Positions 39,272 to 48,762 of a stretch of 64,000 bases of DNA are shown here, in pieces; positions within the stretch are counted from its first letter, which is position 1, and each line of letters opens with the position of its first letter. Origin of the DNA: Pseudoflavonifractor gallinarum (lineage in GTDB: Bacteria; Bacillota; Clostridia; Oscillospirales; Oscillospiraceae). The stretch is taken from the NCBI RefSeq assembly GCF_014982855.1, contig NZ_JADCKF010000005.1, positions 124,001 through 188,000 on the forward strand, in the 5' to 3' direction. Position numbers and translations under genes: made by a program. The notes below the pieces were generated by a model. It saw only the letters and a program-made list of their open reading frames with translations. It searched no databases and had not been told where the DNA came from.

Positions 39272-39289
39272 GAAAGGAGCTGAGCCGCA

Positions 39290-40270
39290 GTGGCATTTTT
39301 ACAGGACAGCCAACCGGATCTGTGTCTCTTGGCCAAGAGCGGTGGGTGCAGCGTTTATCAGCTGCGAAATGAGAGCGGCGAGGGAACCATGACCGTCTAC
39401 GAGGTGTTCCCCGGCGCTACCATCCTGTATAACGATTTCCACATGGCCTATTGCGACTCCTCTTTTGAAACCCGGCAGGATCTCCTCTGCATCGACTATT
39501 GCCGGGAGGGCCGGATGGAATATGCTGTGGGCAACGATGCGTTCTCCTATGTGGAGGCAGGTGACCTGAAAGTGGATCGCCGCCTGAAGCACAAAGGATA
39601 CTTTTCTCTCCCATTGTCCCACTATCATGGCATCTCCATGTGCTTTGACCTGTCCATGGCGCCAATGGAGCTGGCTCGTCTGGCGGGAGACTATCCTTTG
39701 GATCTGGCCGCTATCCAGCAGAAATTCTGCCCGGATGCCCGGCCGCAGGTCATTCACGGAGCACCCTCAGTGGATCACATTTTCCAGGAGCTTTGTGCCG
39801 TACCGGAGCGGATCAAAATGCCCTACTTCCGGGTAAAGATTCTGGAGTTGCTGCTGTATCTCGACGCCCTGGAATTGGGAAGCGGAACGGAAAAGCCATA
39901 TTTTTACCGTTCTCAGGTGGAGACAGTCAAGGCTATCCGCTCCTACCTGGCGGAGCATCTGGATCAGCATATCACATTGGAGGCTCTGTCCAGACAGTAC
40001 CAGATCCCTTTGACCACCATGAAGGCCTGCTTCAAAAGCATATATGGCAGTCCGGTGAACGCTTATGTGCGGGTTCTGCGGATGGATCGGGCGGCTCTGC
40101 TGCTTCGGAAAGAACCGGAGACCAGCGTCACGGAGATCGCCGGGGCGGTGGGCTATGACAGCGCAAGCAAATTTGCTGCGGCTTTCCGGGCGGTAAAGGG
40201 CCAAACTCCGCTGGAATACCGGCGGGGCGGCGGGAACCCTGTTCTTTCTTTTCCTGACGAAATGGAGTGA
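39290..40270 (+). CDS. AraC-family regulator (module 1)
   Basis: 326 residues from GTG 39290, with AAAGGAGCTGAGCCGCA upstream. The N-terminal sensor region is followed by two HTHs near the C-terminus: ITLEALSRQYQIPLTTMKAC and TSVTEIAGAVGYDSASKFAA, ending VKGQTPLEYRRG. The layout resembles PchR/YbtA, which sense internalised siderophore (established for those), so it probably induces the flanking uptake genes when the ligand is present. Co-directional and close to the ECF genes (18 bases). Confidence 0.87.
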   Translation: MAFLQDSQPDLCLLAKSGGCSVYQLRNESGEGTMTVYEVFPGATILYNDFHMAYCDSSFETRQDLLCIDYCREGRMEYAVGNDAFSYVEAGDLKVDRRLKHKGYFSLPLSHYHGISMCFDLSMAPMELARLAGDYPLDLAAIQQKFCPDARPQVIHGAPSVDHIFQELCAVPERIKMPYFRVKILELLLYLDALELGSGTEKPYFYRSQVETVKAIRSYLAEHLDQHITLEALSRQYQIPLTTMKACFKSIYGSPVNAYVRVLRMDRAALLLRKEPETSVTEIAGAVGYDSASKFAAAFRAVKGQTPLEYRRGGGNPVLSFPDEME

Positions 40271-40318
40271 CGCCGACCGGGCGGAGCGGCAAGCACGGAC
40301 AAGAACCGATACAATAGG

Positions 40319-40351
40319 GCATGGTGAGAGACATCTCACCATGCCGATTTT
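40319..40351 (+). terminator. Terminator between AraC gene and ABC pair 3
   Basis: GCATGGTGAGA/TCTCACCATGC (40319-40329, 40334-40344), 4-base loop, then CGATTTTTTT. It ends only 18 bases before the GTG of the ABC gene, so it may also attenuate read-through into ABC pair 3. Confidence 0.75.
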
Positions 40352-40369
40352 TTTGAGAGGAGTGGTTTT

Positions 40370-42127
40370 GTGAAACAACGCAGCTGGCTGGCCATCCTGC
40401 TCTCCTTTGCCGGTCCCTGCCGGGGAAAGCTGGTCTTATCTGTTATATGCGCAATTATCAGCGTGGCGGGGGGCTTTGTGCCGTATCTGGGGGTCTATGA
40501 GATCCTCCGCCTGTTTATCCATCAGTCGGCCTCCGGCACGGAGCTTCTCCGATGGGCTGGAGTGTGTCTGGCGGGATATGCGGTCAAGGTAGCTTTTTAC
40601 GCCTTTTCAACCATGCTGGCCCATGTGTCTGCCTACACCATTCTGGAGGGCCTGCGCCGTCAAGTGGCCCAAAAGCTGATGCACGCTCCCTTGGGGAGTG
40701 TGCTGTCAAAGCCCGTCGGCTCCCTCAAAAGCACCATCGTGGATCGGATCGAGGACATTGAGCCGCCGCTGGCCCACATGATCCCAGAACTGAGCGCCAA
40801 TGTGCTGCTGCCTATCGTGGTGGTGATCGCCCTCTTTGCCATGGATTGGCGGATGGGCCTTGCCTCCCTTGCCACGATCCCGGTGGCGCTGATCCCCATG
40901 GCGGCGAGCCTGCGGACCTACAACGAAAAGTATGCCGCCTACATGGAGGCCAATGCCCAGGTCAACAGTATCATCGTGGAGTATGTGGAGGGCATCGAGG
41001 TGGTAAAGGCTTTCAACCAGAGCGGCGCCTCCTATGAGAAATTCGTCCGAGCAGTGACCAGCTTCCGTGACTTCACCCTGGATTGGTTCCGCTGTACCTG
41101 GAAGTCCATGAACCTGTGCCTGTCCATCCTGCCTACCACGCTGCTGGCTACCCTGCCGGTTGGGATCGCCCTGTATCAGACCGGCGTCCTGGACCCGGCC
41201 CGGCTGGCTCTATGCCTGATGCTGGTGTTGGGTATCGTGTCCCCGCTGGTGCAGGCGGCGGCCTTCCTCAATGCCATGAAGAGCATGGAATTTGCCGTCC
41301 GGGACACTCGGCATCTGCTGGATCTGGAGGAGCTGCCCGAGGCGTCCGAGCCCGCCCGCCTCTCCGGCAGCGGTATCACTTTGCGGGATGTGTCCTTCTC
41401 GTATAGCGGGAAAGAAGAGGACACTGTGCTGCGTCACATTGATCTGGAACTTCCCGCCGGTACCTTCACCGCTCTGGTGGGTCCCTCCGGCGGCGGCAAA
41501 TCTACGGCAGCCCGGCTTATCGCTCGGTTCTGGGATGTGACGGATGGCTGCATTGCCATAGGCGGTGTGGATATTCGGAATCTCACACTGAAGCAGCTGG
41601 CGGATCAGGTCAGTTTCGTGACACAGGACAATTTCCTATTTGACTGCTCTCTGAAAGAAAACATTCGATTGGGGAAGCCGGACGCCACGGAGGAGGAAGT
41701 TTGGGCGGCTGCCCGGGCTGCTCAGTGTGAGGAGTTTTTAGGGCGGCTGGAGCATGGATGGGATACCCCAGCGGGTGAAGCGGGCAAGCAGCTCTCCGGT
41801 GGGGAGCGGCAGCGGATCGCCATCGCCCGCGCGATTCTGAAGGACGCCCCCATTGTCATTCTGGACGAGGCCACCGCCTTTACCGATCCAGAGAATGAGG
41901 ACAAGATCCAGCGTTCCCTGATGGCGCTCTCCCGGGGGAAAACGCTGCTGGTTATTGCCCACCGGCTGAGCACGATTCAGAACGCCGACCAGATCGTGGT
42001 GCTGGAGAAGGGCCGTATTGTGGACAAAGGCACACAGCCGGAGCTGCTCAGCCGATGCCCGCTATATCAAAAGCTATGGCAGGCCCATGTGGGTGCCCAG
42101 AACTGGGCGGTTGGAAAGGAGGCTTGA
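40370..42127 (+). CDS. ABC half-transporter, TMD-NBD fusion, pair 3 proximal
   Basis: 585 residues from GTG 40370 (GAGAGGAGTGGTTTT). Membrane domain with SIIVEYVEGIEVVKAFNQSG, then Walker A GPSGGGKST, Q-loop FVTQDNFLFDCS, signature LSGGERQRIAIARA, Walker B VILDEATAFTDPENED, H-loop VIAHRLSTI. No iron box lies directly upstream: expression must come by read-through past the 40319 terminator or from an AraC-dependent promoter. Otherwise it matches the proximal members of pairs 1 and 2. Confidence 0.88.
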   Translation: MKQRSWLAILLSFAGPCRGKLVLSVICAIISVAGGFVPYLGVYEILRLFIHQSASGTELLRWAGVCLAGYAVKVAFYAFSTMLAHVSAYTILEGLRRQVAQKLMHAPLGSVLSKPVGSLKSTIVDRIEDIEPPLAHMIPELSANVLLPIVVVIALFAMDWRMGLASLATIPVALIPMAASLRTYNEKYAAYMEANAQVNSIIVEYVEGIEVVKAFNQSGASYEKFVRAVTSFRDFTLDWFRCTWKSMNLCLSILPTTLLATLPVGIALYQTGVLDPARLALCLMLVLGIVSPLVQAAAFLNAMKSMEFAVRDTRHLLDLEELPEASEPARLSGSGITLRDVSFSYSGKEEDTVLRHIDLELPAGTFTALVGPSGGGKSTAARLIARFWDVTDGCIAIGGVDIRNLTLKQLADQVSFVTQDNFLFDCSLKENIRLGKPDATEEEVWAAARAAQCEEFLGRLEHGWDTPAGEAGKQLSGGERQRIAIARAILKDAPIVILDEATAFTDPENEDKIQRSLMALSRGKTLLVIAHRLSTIQNADQIVVLEKGRIVDKGTQPELLSRCPLYQKLWQAHVGAQNWAVGKEA

Positions 42128-42129
42128 CG

Positions 42130-43875
42130 ATGTTTCGGAGTATGAATCGGATTCTGCGTTGGACAAAGGGGTACCACAGACGGCTGTATCTCGGAAGCCT
42201 CTGTTCGTTTCTTGCCACCTGGGCCGCCGCCGGGCCGGTGATGCTGGCGGCCTGGGCCCTTGGGCTGGTCATCGAGAGTGCCCAGGAGGGGACGGCGCTG
42301 GACGCCAGGCTCCCCTGGCTGTGCCTGGGCGGGATCATCCTGCTGATCGTTTTGCGCTTCGTGTGTGCTTACTGGAAAAACCGGCTCCAGGAGAGTATCG
42401 GAACAGAGCGGGCGGCGCAGCAGAGACTGGAACTTGGTGACCTGCTCAAACGGGTTTCCTTGGGGTATTTCTCCAAGAATAACCTGGGCGACATTCTGGC
42501 TGCTCTGACTACGGAACTGAGCACCCTGGAGCTGCAAAGCATGAAGATGGTGGATGCAGTCATCAACGGCTATCTGCAGGTACTGGTCATCGTTTTGTGC
42601 ATGGCGTTCTTCTGCCCGGAGGCGGCGCTGGTGGCAGTGGTGGGCGTGCTGCTGTCCGCCTTTGCCCTCCGCGGCATCGGGCGGCAGAGTGCCCGCACCG
42701 CTCCGGTGGGACATCGGGCCCAAGAGGCATTGTCCGGGGCGGCCATTGAGTACATCCACGGCCTGCCCGTGGTCAAATCCTTTGGCCAGGAGGGGGTGTC
42801 CTCCCAGCGGTTTTTTGAGGCGTGCCGGGCCAATAAGGACATCCGTATCAAAAACGAGTTTGGCTTTGTGCCTTGGAACTGCCTGCACCTGTTTTCTCTG
42901 AAGGCCGCAGCTGTTGGCCTGGTGCTCACCGCCGGCTGGCAGACTATGAACGGAACCTTGGAGCTGCCGGTGCTCCTGATGGCTGCCATGTTTTCCTTCA
43001 CGATCTTCGGCAGTGTGGAGTCCATCAACGACGCCGCCCACATCCTTTCTGTCACGGACTCGGTGCTGGACCGTCTGGAAGAACTGGAGGGAACGGAACT
43101 GCCGGATCAGGATGGGAAAGACATCTCTTTGGAGCATTACGACATCTGCTTCGACCATGTCTCCTTCGGTTACGGAACACGGGAGGTGATCCACGATGTT
43201 TCCTTCCAGCTGCCGCAAAACAGCGCCACCGCCATTGTAGGGCCGTCCGGCAGCGGGAAGAGCACCCTCTGCGCGCTGCTGGCCCGGTTTTATGACGTGG
43301 ATCAGGGACGCATCACCGTGGGCGGCTATGACATCCGGAAGATGACCTGCGACAGCCTTTTGCGCAACATTGCTATGGTATTTCAGAATGTGTATCTGTT
43401 CCACGACACCATCCGCAATAACATCTGTTTTGGCCGTCCGGATGCTGCCGAGGAGGATGTGATCGCCGCGGCCAAAGCGGCCCGCTGCCATGACTTCATC
43501 ATGGCGCTGCCCCAAGGGTACGACACCATGGTGGGAGAAGGCGGCTCCAACCTCTCCGGCGGAGAAAAGCAGCGCATTTCCATTGCCCGGTGTCTTCTGA
43601 AGGACGCCCCCATCATCATTCTCGATGAGGCCACCGCCAGCGTGGACCCGGAGAATGAGCATGAGATCCAGGCGGCGCTCTCTGCTCTGGTGCGGGGGAA
43701 GACCATCATCACCATCGCCCACCGTCTGGCTACGATCCAAAACGCAGACCGGATTTTAGTGGTGGAGGATGGTCGCATTGCTCAGCAGGGCACCCATCAG
43801 GAGCTGATGAGCCAAGAGGGAACTTACCGGAACTTTATCGAGATCCGACAGCGGGCCGAGGGCTGGCGGATATAA
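42130..43875 (+). CDS. ABC half-transporter, TMD-NBD fusion, pair 3 distal
   Basis: 581 residues from ATG 42130, 2 bases after the previous stop with AAGGAGGCTTGACG as ribosome site. Walker A GPSGSGKST, Q-loop MVFQNVYLFHDT, signature LSGGEKQRISIARC, Walker B IILDEATASVDPENE, H-loop TIAHRLATI. It groups with the distal members at 23905 and 30695 by its MVFQ.VYLF and EKQRISIA wording. Heterodimer with the preceding protein expected. Confidence 0.88.
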   Translation: MFRSMNRILRWTKGYHRRLYLGSLCSFLATWAAAGPVMLAAWALGLVIESAQEGTALDARLPWLCLGGIILLIVLRFVCAYWKNRLQESIGTERAAQQRLELGDLLKRVSLGYFSKNNLGDILAALTTELSTLELQSMKMVDAVINGYLQVLVIVLCMAFFCPEAALVAVVGVLLSAFALRGIGRQSARTAPVGHRAQEALSGAAIEYIHGLPVVKSFGQEGVSSQRFFEACRANKDIRIKNEFGFVPWNCLHLFSLKAAAVGLVLTAGWQTMNGTLELPVLLMAAMFSFTIFGSVESINDAAHILSVTDSVLDRLEELEGTELPDQDGKDISLEHYDICFDHVSFGYGTREVIHDVSFQLPQNSATAIVGPSGSGKSTLCALLARFYDVDQGRITVGGYDIRKMTCDSLLRNIAMVFQNVYLFHDTIRNNICFGRPDAAEEDVIAAAKAARCHDFIMALPQGYDTMVGEGGSNLSGGEKQRISIARCLLKDAPIIILDEATASVDPENEHEIQAALSALVRGKTIITIAHRLATIQNADRILVVEDGRIAQQGTHQELMSQEGTYRNFIEIRQRAEGWRI

Positions 43876-43879
43876 AAAC

Positions 43880-43915
43880 AGTATGTGGGGAGGCAGATTT
43901 GCCTCTCCACATACT
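43880..43915. terminator. Terminator of ABC pair 3
   Basis: 16-base arms (43880-43895, 43900-43915, ends AGTATGTGG/CCACATACT) with one G-T pair and a 4-base loop, then ATTTTGGG; shared with the convergent AraC gene. Confidence 0.75.
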
Positions 43916-43950
43916 ATTTTGGGATGATTCTTTGAATTTTTGCATTGGTA

Positions 43951-44916
43951 TCATTTCCGATTTGCCATTTTCCTGTACTCCAGCGGGAGCAGGCCGGTGC
44001 TTCTTCGAAACAGTTCCGCAAACCGGCTGGATGTAGAATATCCTATCGTTTGAGCAATCTGACCAATTTGCAGATCGGTATGAGCCAGCAGATATTCTGC
44101 CTGACTCATGCGGCGCTGCTGTATATACTCTGTGATCGTGCAGCCATAGACCTTCTTGAAGCTGCTTTTGAGTTTTGTCGTACCCATGCAGGCGATTTGT
44201 GCCAGACGTTCTATGGGGACTTCACCAGCATAATGATCACTCAAATAGGCCGCGACGGTTTGAATCCGTTCCAAATCCTGAGGAACCAGTTTATGATCAG
44301 AAACTGAACGCTTTTTTTGATATTCAACCACTAGAGAGAGCGCCTCGGCTACCTTGCTCTCATAATAGAGTTTAGCTGCAATTCCGGTTCCACGGTAGCT
44401 CTGTAGTTCTGATAGAAGCCGGTACATTTCCGGGAAATCTGTTGTTTGGTCGATTTCCCGAAAAGCCTCGATGGGATTCCGATATTCTTCCGGATACTGT
44501 TTTTTCAAATAATCCTCATAATATGCGGGGGTGATCTCGATGCCTATGGATCGAACCGGTATATTTTTGTGGACGATTACTTGATATGGCTTGTATCCGC
44601 CCACATAGGTCTTGATACATCCGGCTGACAACCGGCGATACGGCGACAACTCTTCACCGGAGATGGAATCGTAACGGGTAATACTGAGACATTCCGGGAG
44701 CTCAAATTCCAGCATAAAATCCTTATTGAAAGAGAAGTTGTGTATCTTGATGTCGAACAGATCCCTTTGTCCGTAGGTCCAATAGGAACCTTCGCCAACT
44801 TCCGGAGATAGCTTCCAACAAAGCCCCAGAGGACCATACTGATCATTATCTGGTTCCGGTACAAAACCGTGCTTTTTCAGTAATGGGGCATAGTATTGCT
44901 CGATGATACCGGTCAT
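43951..44916 (-). CDS. AraC-family regulator (module 2)
   Basis: 321 residues from ATG 44916; a GAGAGG lies 13 bases upstream, so the start is not certain. Long N-terminal sensor (YGPLGLCWKLSPEVGEGSYW, IPVRSIGIEITPAYYEDYL), then HTHs VPIERLAQIACMGTTKLKSS and LQIGQIAQTIGYSTSSRFAE and the ending STGLLPLEYRKM. PchR-like organisation. It is divergent from the second ECF module. The frameshifted AraC gene at 48759 is its close paralogue. Confidence 0.87.
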   Translation of the reverse strand: MTGIIEQYYAPLLKKHGFVPEPDNDQYGPLGLCWKLSPEVGEGSYWTYGQRDLFDIKIHNFSFNKDFMLEFELPECLSITRYDSISGEELSPYRRLSAGCIKTYVGGYKPYQVIVHKNIPVRSIGIEITPAYYEDYLKKQYPEEYRNPIEAFREIDQTTDFPEMYRLLSELQSYRGTGIAAKLYYESKVAEALSLVVEYQKKRSVSDHKLVPQDLERIQTVAAYLSDHYAGEVPIERLAQIACMGTTKLKSSFKKVYGCTITEYIQQRRMSQAEYLLAHTDLQIGQIAQTIGYSTSSRFAELFRRSTGLLPLEYRKMANRK

Positions 44917-45031
44917 TACAATAGATACGCCTCTCTTGTTTTGCAATGATTAGACGAATTTTTGAAATGATAGGACGAACCTCGCTCCAAACGATTGAAA
45001 GCAGGTTGTGCATGGTGTAATTATATATAAC

Positions 45032-45049
45032 GGTTAGCCATCTCTAACC
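45032..45049. promoter_or_regulatory. DtxR-like operator (box 14)
   Basis: GGTTAG-CCATCT-CTAACC, upstream of the second MptD-type gene. A weak promoter (TTGAAA at 44995, TAATTA at 45018) precedes it, and a second palindrome GGATAG-CATAC-CTATCC follows at 45053-45069. Confidence 0.75.
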
Positions 45050-45105
45050 AAAGGATAGCATACCTATCCCATAAAGTCAACGCATTGCAAAATAGGAGGA
45101 TCAAC

Positions 45106-45717
45106 ATGAGCAACCAAATCAATCCCGCAAAAAAGAGTCTCACTATCAAAGATCTTGTGACAACCGGCATTTTCAGCGCAATTTTCTTGGTGTTTACCAT
45201 GATTGGCGGTATTTTCTTTGCACCAAACCCAGTTTTGACATTCTATATGCCGATGGGTGCAGCATTGCTGTGCGGCCCTGTATATCTTCTGATGATCGCC
45301 AAGGTTCAGAAGCGGTGGAGCGTCACCATTCTTGGCATCATTATGGGAATCATCTGGTTCGTTACCGGAATGCACTGGGCTTTTTCTTTAGGCTATATTG
45401 GAATGGGAATGATCGCCGATCTGGTAGCTGGCGCGGGACATTACCGCAACAAGGCGGTCAATCTGCTGTCCTATATGCTGATGTCGTTGGGCGGCGTTTA
45501 CACCTATGTGGTGTTTTTTATTGATCCGCAAGGCTGGGCCAGTACAATGCTGGAAAACGGCACGGAACAGTCCTATATTGACACAATGAGCGCGTCTGCG
45601 CCTTCCTGGCTGTTGGCTGTCATCATGATCGGAACGCTGGCGATTGCTGCGTTCAGTGGTTGGATTGGTGGGAAGCTGCTGAAAAAGCAGTTTGAAAAGG
45701 CTGGGATCACCGCATGA
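45106..45717 (+). CDS. ECF transporter S component, MptD/Trep_Strep family (module 2)
   Basis: 203 residues from ATG 45106 (AATAGGAGGATCAAC). Hydrophobic throughout: LVTTGIFSAIFLVFTMIGGI, FYMPMGAALLCGPVYLLMIA, and a C-terminal WIGGKLLKKQFEKAGITA that repeats the family ending. Paralogue of the S components at 36599 and 56910. Substrate unknown, iron-regulated by box 14. Four-base overlap with the T gene. Confidence 0.85.
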   Translation: MSNQINPAKKSLTIKDLVTTGIFSAIFLVFTMIGGIFFAPNPVLTFYMPMGAALLCGPVYLLMIAKVQKRWSVTILGIIMGIIWFVTGMHWAFSLGYIGMGMIADLVAGAGHYRNKAVNLLSYMLMSLGGVYTYVVFFIDPQGWASTMLENGTEQSYIDTMSASAPSWLLAVIMIGTLAIAAFSGWIGGKLLKKQFEKAGITA

Positions 45718-46439
45718 TTGGCGGAGCGTTATCCAGGCGTGGACTGTGGCTGGACCCCAGAACGAAGATATTATTGCTCCTGTTGTGTATCCTTTCTGCC
45801 ATGATGGCTCCATCCTTATTCTATGAACTGGGTCTTGTGGTGCTGATCGGGCTGCTCGGCATTTGCTTTGGAAAGTGGAAGTATGCCTGGAAAGGAGTGC
45901 TGTTCTACGCGCTGATCGTTCTGCTCACCTTCTGGATCATGGATACCATGACCGGAACTTGGCGCACCATGTTTATCGCTTTTTTAGGGTTGTTCCATAA
46001 GGTCTACCCCTGCGGGATGCTGTCCGGCATTGTCATCTCCACTACAAAGGTCAGCGAATTTCTCTCGGCGATGAATCGCATCCATGCACCCCAAAAGCTG
46101 GTAATCCCCTTGGCCGTCATGCTGCGTTATATCCCTACCATTCAGGAGGATTGGCGGTTTATCAAGGACGCAATGCGGATGCGGGACGTCTCGCCTTCGC
46201 TTAAGGGGTTCCTGACGCATCCCGGAATAACGGTGGAGTGTATCTATGTTCCGTTGATGATGGCGGCATCCAAAGCGGCGGATGAACTATCCATCGCTTC
46301 TATCACCCGCGGCATTGAAAACCCAAAGCCTCGAACTTGTCTGGTGCAGATCCATATCGGGTTGATGGATATTGCGGCAGTCTTTTGCTTTGCAGGCGCA
46401 CTGGCTGTCGGGCTTTATGGAAAGGGGGTGCTGGGATGA
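45714..46439 (+). CDS. ECF transporter T component (module 2)
   Basis: 241 residues, starting within the S-component stop (ATGA). LDPRTKILLLLLCILSAMMA at the N-terminus, then further spans, and the coupling motifs KDAMRMRDV and ASITRGIEN. Somewhat longer than its paralogues because of an insertion between the two motifs (PSLKGFLTHPGI). Confidence 0.87.
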   Translation: MIGGALSRRGLWLDPRTKILLLLLCILSAMMAPSLFYELGLVVLIGLLGICFGKWKYAWKGVLFYALIVLLTFWIMDTMTGTWRTMFIAFLGLFHKVYPCGMLSGIVISTTKVSEFLSAMNRIHAPQKLVIPLAVMLRYIPTIQEDWRFIKDAMRMRDVSPSLKGFLTHPGITVECIYVPLMMAASKAADELSIASITRGIENPKPRTCLVQIHIGLMDIAAVFCFAGALAVGLYGKGVLG

Positions 46440-47956
46440 TTGAGTTAAAGCATGTATCATTTACTTATCAAGGACAAACAGGAGACGGGCTGCATGACAT
46501 CAACCTGACCATAGAGGACGGAGAATGTGTTCTGTTCTGTGGCCGGAGCGGCTGCGGAAAGACCACCATCACGAGGCTTGTAAACGGCTTGATCCCACAA
46601 TTTTACGCAGGAGAGCTGGCGGGCAGCGTACTGGTGGATGGTCAGGAAGTCAGTGATCTTCCCATGCATCAGCTTGCCGCAAAGGTTGGATCGGTGTTTC
46701 AAAACCCAAGGACACAGTTTTTCAATGTGGATACAGACAGCGAGATCGCTTTTGGTATTGAAAATCAAGCACTCCCAGCTCACCAGCTGAGAGAACGCGT
46801 GGATCGGGCATCGGCAGAACTGCACATTGAAAACCTCCGTAATCGCAACATCTTCGAGTTATCCGGTGGAGAAAAGCAAAAGATAGCATTTGCCTCGGTC
46901 TATGCGATGAATCCTCAAATATATCTTTTGGATGAACCGTCCTCCAATTTAGATATGCGTTCCATTCAAGAATTGGGAGAACATCTCAAGATGATCAAAT
47001 CGCAGGGAAAAACCATATTGATTGCAGAACATAGGTTGTACTATTTGATGGATCTGGTGGACCGGATTGTGTATTTGGAACATGGGAAAATCACACAGGT
47101 CTTTACGCCGGAAGCATTTCGGCAGCTGTCGGAGGATACCCGGGAACAAATGGGCCTTCGAGCGATTGATTTGCATCGTGTTCTCCCACCACGGAATCAT
47201 TCCCTTGCGCCTGTTTCAGATCCTATCTTGGAACTTAACAATGTAGCCCTTCACTATAAGAAGAGGACCATTTTGCACGACATCAACCTTACAGCAGCAA
47301 AGGGAGAGGTAATTGGCGTCGTTGGCCACAATGGGGCCGGAAAAACGACCTTTTCCCGTGCTTTGTGCGGGCTTCACAAGGCCTGTGATGGTCAATTCTT
47401 TTGGAACGGTCTGTCCATGGATCACAAAGATCGCCTGCGGCATTCCTATATGGTCATGCAGGATGTGAACTACGAGCTTTTTGCGGATAGTGTGGAGTCA
47501 GAATGTACATTCGGTATCCGCAATCCGAAACAGACGCTCGTTGACGCAACACTGGAAGAGTTGGCCCTGGCCCCATTCAGAGACCGCCACCCCAATACCC
47601 TGTCCGGAGGTCAAAAGCAGCGGGTGGCGGTAGCGGTCAGCATGATTTGTGGGAAAGACCTGCTGGTGTTTGACGAGCCGACCAGCGGGCTGGATTTTGA
47701 TAGCATGACACAGGTTGCGGGTCTGATCCGGCGGCTGTCTGATATGGGAAAAGTCATCTTTATTGTCACTCATGATTTTGAATTTGTCAGTCGTACCTGT
47801 TCCCGCATCCTCCACTTTGATGAAGGAGAAATGCCCGACGATGTGCCTGTTACCATGGACGCTCTCCCTACATTGAGAGAATTGTTCTCCATTTCAGAAA
47901 GCAGGCCGGGACGGATAGAACACCGGAAAAGCCGATTCTGTTCTGCCGATTGCTGA
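46436..47956 (+). CDS. ECF transporter A component, fused double ATPase (module 2)
   Basis: 506 residues from ATG 46436 (ATGA overlap with T). First domain: GRSGCGKTT, SVFQNPRTQFFN, LSGGEKQKIAFA, IYLLDEPSSNLD. Second: GHNGAGKTT, MVMQDVNYELF, LSGGQKQRVAVA, LLVFDEPTSGLD, IVTHDFEFV. Longer than the copies of modules 1 and 3 by a C-terminal tail after the H-loop (LHFDEGEMPDDV to the end), which has no clear motif. A terminator follows at 47968. Confidence 0.9.
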   Translation: MIELKHVSFTYQGQTGDGLHDINLTIEDGECVLFCGRSGCGKTTITRLVNGLIPQFYAGELAGSVLVDGQEVSDLPMHQLAAKVGSVFQNPRTQFFNVDTDSEIAFGIENQALPAHQLRERVDRASAELHIENLRNRNIFELSGGEKQKIAFASVYAMNPQIYLLDEPSSNLDMRSIQELGEHLKMIKSQGKTILIAEHRLYYLMDLVDRIVYLEHGKITQVFTPEAFRQLSEDTREQMGLRAIDLHRVLPPRNHSLAPVSDPILELNNVALHYKKRTILHDINLTAAKGEVIGVVGHNGAGKTTFSRALCGLHKACDGQFFWNGLSMDHKDRLRHSYMVMQDVNYELFADSVESECTFGIRNPKQTLVDATLEELALAPFRDRHPNTLSGGQKQRVAVAVSMICGKDLLVFDEPTSGLDFDSMTQVAGLIRRLSDMGKVIFIVTHDFEFVSRTCSRILHFDEGEMPDDVPVTMDALPTLRELFSISESRPGRIEHRKSRFCSADC

Positions 47957-47967
47957 CGATTGAAAAA

Positions 47968-47996
47968 GCCGCATGGTGGAATGTTCCCCATGCGGC
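47968..47996. terminator. Terminator between ECF module 2 and the hydrolase gene
   Basis: GCCGCATGG/CCATGCGGC (47968-47976, 47988-47996), A5 on the left and TCTTG on the right; serves both converging genes, better for the minus strand. Confidence 0.7.
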
Positions 47997-48009
47997 CTCT
48001 TGGGTTCTA

Positions 48010-48762
48010 TTAGTGAAGTTCCCTGGCGAGGTATTCCTCCAATACCTTGGAATACTGCTCTCCCAGAACGGCGGGATATTGGCAGTGAACATAGCCTTCC
48101 CGAATTGTAAAGGAAGCAGACGGATAGTGCTTTGAGACAACCCTGCGCGCGGTCTTGGCGCTGATGTCCTCACTGCCATACTCAAAAAACAGGTGAGCTT
48201 CCAACTCCTTTGGATAGTTGGGAAAGGTGCAGTCCGAACAGGCGGCAGCGATGGCTTGCAAAGTTTCCGGACGAATTTGTTCAAAGGTGTGCCCCATGAT
48301 AAGGCCGAGCGTCTCCCCATAGATTTTTGTCATCCGCTGTGCAGACAAACCGGGATGTTGCTGTGCTTTCCGATGTTTTGACAGAAACATACGGGTCGCC
48401 ATCATCCGTAGAAAAGCAGCATTGGAATGGAGGGGGCATCCCTCTAAGACTGCGGTGTGAACTTTGAATGTGGGCATGGCAATCAACTGCATCGCCACCA
48501 CGGCACCGATGGATGCACCAAACACTAACTTCAGATCAATCCATCCCTGCGTTGTCAGCCAGCCGGCCAGCGTTGCTGCCTCTTGTTGGGCGCTTTGAAA
48601 GATCCCAGTATCTGTTCCATGGCCTGTCAGATCCGGCGCGATCACACAATGACTGTTCCGCAGTTCGCCCAGCAGAGGCAGCATACTTTTCCCGTCCAGA
48701 AGCATGGGGTGCAGAACAACGATTTTGGGATTAGATGGATCTCCAAAATACTGTATTTTCAT
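48010..48762 (-). CDS. Alpha/beta-hydrolase
   Basis: 250 residues from ATG 48762 (AAAGGAAAGATTCTTT; overlaps the AraC stop by ATGA). Oxyanion region VVLHPMLLDGKSM, then DLTGHGTDTG, nucleophile elbow FGASIGAVVA (Ser in GASIG), acidic residue near FFEYGSEDIS and the C-terminal His region EGYVHCQYP. The catalytic triad is plausible. Next to metallophore importers such enzymes may cleave the ester backbone of a ferric siderophore (as known for Fes/IroE), but the sequence does not prove this. Operon with the broken AraC gene. Confidence 0.85.
   Translation of the reverse strand: MKIQYFGDPSNPKIVVLHPMLLDGKSMLPLLGELRNSHCVIAPDLTGHGTDTGIFQSAQQEAATLAGWLTTQGWIDLKLVFGASIGAVVAMQLIAMPTFKVHTAVLEGCPLHSNAAFLRMMATRMFLSKHRKAQQHPGLSAQRMTKIYGETLGLIMGHTFEQIRPETLQAIAAACSDCTFPNYPKELEAHLFFEYGSEDISAKTARRVVSKHYPSASFTIREGYVHCQYPAVLGEQYSKVLEEYLARELH

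Noticed and set aside
42067-43740. Long minus-strand frames opposite the ABC half-transporters (also at 30665, 24754, 25746 and 37634)
   Set aside because: Each is complementary to an intact TMD-NBD or ECF gene with Walker motifs and has no start signal or known domain.
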